Below, one piece after another: positions 60,548 to 64,000 of a stretch of 64,000 nucleotides of DNA. Origin of the DNA: Candidatus Altimarinota bacterium (GTDB lineage Bacteria > Patescibacteriota > Gracilibacteria > JAUYGZ01); contig JARGOK010000001.1 of NCBI GenBank assembly GCA_029233985.1, forward strand, positions 310,174 to 374,173, given 5' to 3'. Position 1 is the stretch's first letter; every line of letters starts with the position of its first letter. Below the pieces are notes generated by a model that worked only from the letters and a program-made list of their open reading frames with translations, did not search any database and was not told where the DNA came from. The position numbers and the translations under genes were made by a program.

Positions 60548-60764
60548 AATTCAGATCTCCTAACTCACACCCCATGGTGAGCACCTCGAAACAATCGAGG
60601 GTTTAAAAATTGAAAAAAACCTGCAGACACGAAATGTGCTGAGGTTGAAAGGGGTTGAAAAGAGAAGAACTTCTCCTTTCAGCCCCTTTCAGACATCAAA
60701 TTTTGTATTGCTCACCAGAAACCAGAGTGTGAAATCAAGTGGTATAAGTGATATATTTGGGGGG

Positions 60765-60820
60765 ACAGAGCTAATGATGATTCAGGAGGAGGGTATTTCC
60801 TGACTCCTCATTAGCTCTGT
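60765..60820 (-). promoter_or_regulatory. Leader hairpin upstream of the coiled-coil gene
   Basis: ACAGAGCTAATGA (60765-60777) pairs with TCATTAGCTCTGT (60808-60820), with an inner CAGGA/TCCTG pair. It is either the terminator of the 786-aa gene or an attenuator in the island leader; no clear U tract. Confidence 0.5.
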
Positions 60821-60874
60821 TTCACGTTCTTTCAAGGGACATTTTCTCTTCGACTTCTTGAGTCGACAAGTGAT

Positions 60875-60902
60875 ATTATACATAACAATATTATGTTGTC
60901 AA
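60875..60902 (-). promoter_or_regulatory. Consensus promoter of the island
   Basis: Minus strand TTGACA (60897-60902), 16-bp spacer, TATAAT (60875-60880). Start near 60868 gives a ~320-base leader before the 60547 ATG. Confidence 0.75.
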
Positions 60903-60932
60903 GTATCTGAACTGTTGTTCTCCAAATACTTC

Positions 60933-63293
60933 TTACATCAGCTCCTTTAGCCAGGTCTTTACAATGCTGTAATAAGCTGCTCTGAACTGATGTGGCGTGT
61001 AGTAGGCGGCGTTTGCTAGTCCTTGTGACTCAAAATATCCCCTTCTAGCCATATTTAGATCATCCTCGGTCTTACCTGTAAATCCAGCTATTATTCCTTT
61101 GGCGTACGCTCGGATAACATCGTAATTACTCGGCTTCGTATCATTGCTAATTCCTTCAAGGTTTACTTTAGAAAGCTCTACTAGAGCCTTACTGAGGCTT
61201 TTTAGGCTGGCGTTTGCTGTTTTCAGCTCCTTTTCGCTCATTCCATCATAGCTCTTCTTCTCCAAGGTCCCACAAATGTCTTTAAAGAGGTTGTTTGTCT
61301 TGTATTTTGCGAGAATATCGGCCTGTAGGGCCTTTGTAGAGTCTAGTGTTGTCTTTTCGCCGGTAACTGGCGTAGGAGTTGGTGTTGGAGCAGCTTCAGG
61401 TTTTTTCTCAACCTTTGGAGCCTCGCCTGCCTTCACAGCTGGCTTAGGAGCTCCTACTACCACCGCTGGAGGTGTTAAGACATTTGTATCTGGACTCCAT
61501 GACCATCCTCTTGATGTCAGAGCTTCAAGAATCTCCACATAATCTCTAAGACTCTCCATCTTTTTTTCATCAAGTTTCCCCGTATCACGGTCATAAATCC
61601 CAGCAGTCACGAGCTTATTTACTAAATCTGTAATTTTTTTGTCATTTTCACCTATTATTTCACTATTTTCCTGTATTTTATCTCTCATCTTAGCAATTTC
61701 CTTGTCTTTTTTGGACATTTTCCTTGAATTTTTATTTATTTTCTCCTCTAAACGCTCTATTTCTGCTGTTTTTTCCTGTATTTTCTTTATCAATTCATCA
61801 TCAGATTCTGTCAAAAGTGAATCATCTGTGTCATCTTCCTGCAGGAAGTCATCCCCAGTCTCATCCTTGCTCAAGTTCTCGATTTGCGCCTTCAACTCTG
61901 TGATTTGCGAAGACAGCTCTGTTTTCGCTTGTTCCAACTGATCTTTTTGTGTGCTTAAATCATCCTTTTCAGATTTGAGATCTCGAACATTCTGAGATTT
62001 TTCTGAAAGATTTGCCTGTAGTCCTTTTATCTCAACGTTAAGTTTCCCTATCTCATCATCTTTCTTCTCAATGCTCTTTCCACTCTCTTCATTCTTTTTT
62101 TTCAAGAGCTCTATTGTCCCCTCCTGTTCTTCTACTATTTGTTGTGATAACCCTAAAGACTCACTTTTTATTTTCAAACTACCCTGAAAACTATCCTTCA
62201 TGTCTTTTTGGTGCTGCATCTCTTCATCACTTTTCGTAAGTTTGTTCTGAAGTGTTTGCTTCTCTTGTTGAAGTCGTTGTTGTTCGTTTTTTACCCAATA
62301 ATACCCCGCTCCTCCGGTTGCAGCAGCAGATAGCAAAGCTACTCCCAGCAGAGAAAGTATGCTGCTTCGGGTGTTTTTTGTCGGCTGAACGATTTGTTGG
62401 GATTTGGTGAGTCGAAGCAGTGTGGCGAGTTTGTCGAGCTTTACGCACTCCACTGCTACCGTTTCATTTGGGCTTTCGGTGCTATCTACACGTTCTTTAT
62501 AAGAAGACTCAAGCACTGAGAGATCTACACCAGCACGCTCAGCTATTTTATCTACTTCTTCGAAAGCGACATAATAGATATTGTGGAGTACACCTTCTGG
62601 TCCATCGAAAGGAAAACAAATATTGTCGTCCAATTCGACTGCTGAACGAGTTTTTAAGGCGAGCTCTTCATTACTCAACTCAACACCAAACACTTCTTTA
62701 TAATCGTCTGAGAGGGTTGCAGCCACATGATAATCTACAATGTAGAGCGTATTAAACCTGTTGTCTCGAGCGATAAACTGACTACTAAAAGGGTGTACAC
62801 CGTATTCTCCTCCGCTTCTTGTTTGGACATCACCCCAATTTGCATCGTTGAGATTTATTGGATCTACAGAAACTGTTTCGTCTTTGTTTTGGGAAGGGTC
62901 TTGAATATCTTCAGAAGAGATATCCATTATTTGTGTAGCGGCACCATGGTCTATTGGTGGCACAAGTGTAGAATGGTCGATATCCATAATGAGGGTCTGG
63001 TTTCCTTTGTTTTCACCTGATGCATTTCTCGGGTAAGAAGCACTCACATCATCACTTTGTATATAAGCTTCGAGTGATTTAATACGCACGTGTTGAACCA
63101 CTCCATGAGAATTCTCCTGGAGTCCATATGAAAAACCTTTGAGTTCTTCTAGAGTTATTCCCGTAGACGAATAGACTTTTTCTGGAGTGAGAAGTTTTTC
63201 ACCTTGATTCCACAAAAGACGCAAAGCATAGAGCGCTTCTTCATGTGTTATTTCTTTGTGGGATTCAGGAGATTTTTGTGGTGAGTGGTTCAT
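60933..63293 (-). CDS. Membrane protein with long coiled coil, hypothetical
   Basis: A 786-aa protein. The N-terminal ~310 residues are soluble and hold two short similar segments (QTLIMDIDHSTLVPPI and ATQIMDISSEDIQDPS); a single membrane helix follows (ILSLLGVALLSAAATGGAGY). Then come ~240 residues of strong coiled coil (KNEQQRLQQEKQTLQNKLTK; EIERLEEKINKNSRKMSKKD), a Pro/Thr/Lys linker with a PTPTPTP run, and a C-terminal helical domain. Likely a structural or tethering protein across the membrane; no family recognised. AT-rich, start preceded by AATAATTCTTTCGT, no Shine-Dalgarno, so it belongs to the host background. Confidence 0.72.
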   Translation of the reverse strand: MNHSPQKSPESHKEITHEEALYALRLLWNQGEKLLTPEKVYSSTGITLEELKGFSYGLQENSHGVVQHVRIKSLEAYIQSDDVSASYPRNASGENKGNQTLIMDIDHSTLVPPIDHGAATQIMDISSEDIQDPSQNKDETVSVDPINLNDANWGDVQTRSGGEYGVHPFSSQFIARDNRFNTLYIVDYHVAATLSDDYKEVFGVELSNEELALKTRSAVELDDNICFPFDGPEGVLHNIYYVAFEEVDKIAERAGVDLSVLESSYKERVDSTESPNETVAVECVKLDKLATLLRLTKSQQIVQPTKNTRSSILSLLGVALLSAAATGGAGYYWVKNEQQRLQQEKQTLQNKLTKSDEEMQHQKDMKDSFQGSLKIKSESLGLSQQIVEEQEGTIELLKKKNEESGKSIEKKDDEIGKLNVEIKGLQANLSEKSQNVRDLKSEKDDLSTQKDQLEQAKTELSSQITELKAQIENLSKDETGDDFLQEDDTDDSLLTESDDELIKKIQEKTAEIERLEEKINKNSRKMSKKDKEIAKMRDKIQENSEIIGENDKKITDLVNKLVTAGIYDRDTGKLDEKKMESLRDYVEILEALTSRGWSWSPDTNVLTPPAVVVGAPKPAVKAGEAPKVEKKPEAAPTPTPTPVTGEKTTLDSTKALQADILAKYKTNNLFKDICGTLEKKSYDGMSEKELKTANASLKSLSKALVELSKVNLEGISNDTKPSNYDVIRAYAKGIIAGFTGKTEDDLNMARRGYFESQGLANAAYYTPHQFRAAYYSIVKTWLKELM

Positions 63294-63744
63294 ACGAAAG
63301 AATTATTTAAACAGGGGCTCAGTATACTTATATGAGGTGTTTTGTCAATGAACTGTAACAGAGGAAGAGGACTGGGAGGAGCGAGTGGAAATGTTTAAAA
63401 GGGGAACCACGCAATGGTGATCCTTGAAAAATCTGTTCCCATCATCATAATCACTGGAAATCTGTGATTCCGCCATGGAAAGAGACGCGATAAATCGACG
63501 TCTCTACGGGGTATTTGTACCCATGTTATTCCCCCATCACTGTCATCGTACCCCCATCTGCGATCCAAACACCCCCTCCCCCCACGTCAATCCCCCATCC
63601 TTGAATATCTAGACGACAGCCTCTATGATCGTATTCCGCTTGCGCGAAAATGCCATCTGATATCTGAGGCGTCAAGAACAGAGTGTTGATAATATATGTA
63701 TTAATGTATATATTTAGAGTGATTTTATTCCTCACTAATGAATT
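63294..63744. repeat. Gene-free stretch with dispersed palindromes
   Basis: AAAAGGGGAACC (about 63399) is a half-copy of the CCCC/GGGG palindrome; AGAGACGCGATAAATCGACG then TCTCTACGGG (63481-63510) is a clean copy of the CGATAAATCG palindrome. A TTGATA/TATATA promoter-like pair lies near 63686-63712. No gene seen. Confidence 0.6.
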
Positions 63745-64000
63745 ATGAGCCTGACAAAAAAAGATTTTAAAGATATGAAAACCATGATGGAAGGAGTGGT
63801 AGATGGTGCACTTGAAAAGCATGGTCTTAAGGATGTCCCGTCTATGATTGAGCCTGGGGTAGACAGTGCACTTGAAAAGCATGGTCTTAAAGATGTCCCG
63901 TCTATGATTGAGTCTGGGGTAGACAGTGCACTTGAAAAGCATGGCCTTAAAGATGTCCCGTCTATGATTGAGTCTGGGGTAGACAGTGCACTTGAAAAGC
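63745..64000 (+). CDS. Tandem-repeat protein, 3'-truncated by window edge
   Basis: ATG 63745 opens a frame that runs off the right edge. After MSLTKKDFKDMKTMMEGVV it is built of 20-residue repeats of the type GVDSALEKHGLKDVPSMIES. The start context lacks a Shine-Dalgarno. The repeats are heptad-like and helical, as in stalk or fibre proteins, but no function can be given from this fragment. Confidence 0.75.
   Translation, partial: MSLTKKDFKDMKTMMEGVVDGALEKHGLKDVPSMIEPGVDSALEKHGLKDVPSMIESGVDSALEKHGLKDVPSMIESGVDSALEK
63781..64000 (+). repeat. 60-bp in-frame tandem repeat array
   Basis: Period exactly 60 bases: units begin at 63781 (diverged), 63841, 63901 and 63961 (cut by the edge). Units 63841 and 63901 differ at very few positions, for example AGCCTGG versus AGTCTGG, so the array expanded recently. 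Confidence 0.92.

Noticed and set aside
63526..63942. 138-aa minus-strand frame with repeated MLFKCTVYPRLNHRRDI
   Set aside because: Antisense of the 60-bp tandem repeat; repeats of exact multiple-of-three length keep all frames open.
1..64000. CRISPR array, prophage or insertion sequence
   Set aside because: No regularly spaced direct repeats with unique spacers, no transposase, integrase or phage structural genes were seen. The only tandem array (63781-64000) is coding and has no spacers.

Overview
The window looks like a chromosomal segment of a small-genome bacterium of the Candidate Phyla Radiation (Patescibacteria), most likely a Peregrinibacteria-type lineage. This is inference: there is no rRNA gene here to place it. 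Supporting points are a dense set of single-gene housekeeping loci, large uncharacterised coiled-coil and membrane proteins, a stand-alone TraG/VirD4-like ATPase plus a VirB2-like pilin, tailed ribosomal proteins, and TGA used as a normal stop (hisS, the 1166-aa protein), which argues against the code-25 lineages. Most genes lack a Shine-Dalgarno motif: the ATG follows a short pyrimidine-rich stretch ending in CT, TT or CC. Sigma70-type promoters with 16-17 bp spacers often sit only 15-40 bases upstream of the start.

Layout. 1-4.1 kb: a polysaccharide pyruvyl transferase cut by the left edge, rplS, a winged-helix regulator, holA and tRNA-Ser. 4.1-9.1 kb: the TraG-like ATPase, an unknown gene, a thioredoxin-like lipoprotein and prfA. 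9.1-16.8 kb: rpsA fused to a helix-hairpin-helix domain, a sugar-nucleotide epimerase, a partly duplicated unknown gene pair, the two serine dehydratase subunits, tRNA-Arg(GCG) and an acetyltransferase. 16.9-25.6 kb: rpsB and tsf, a 1069-aa kinase-like protein divergent from a secreted protein, and rplJ-rplL behind a probable L10 leader RNA. 25.8-34.1 kb: lepA, a STAS/HATPase partner-switch pair, tig, a LapA-like protein, trmB and ftsH. 34.4-43.4 kb: a 1786-aa alpha-2-macroglobulin-like protein, a gene-poor stretch with a strong promoter and a structured-RNA candidate, rlmN and tRNA-Phe. 43.5-50 kb: a methyltransferase/WecG pair, hisS behind a complete-looking histidine attenuator, a divergent Lgt, a VirB2-like pilin and a LysM/M23 peptidase. 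50.3-53.9 kb: purH, an HTH-phosphoesterase fusion and a mosaic of dispersed palindromic repeats. 54-64 kb: a two-gene operon ending in a 1166-aa unknown protein, a GC-rich three-gene island with canonical Shine-Dalgarno sites, a 786-aa membrane coiled-coil protein, and a 20-residue tandem-repeat protein running off the right edge.

Functionally the housekeeping genes centre on translation (L19, S1, S2, L10, L7/L12, EF-Ts, EF4, RF1, HisRS, TrmB, RlmN, three tRNAs) and protein quality control (trigger factor, FtsH). Envelope genes (pyruvyl transferase, WecG, epimerase, Lgt-like, M23, macroglobulin) point to a decorated cell surface. The most notable finding is a His-rich leader peptide with mutually exclusive hairpins upstream of hisS. 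Next come the Shine-Dalgarno-led foreign-looking island at 58-60.5 kb, a peptidase gene with no canonical start codon, and an unidentified structured transcript near 40 kb.
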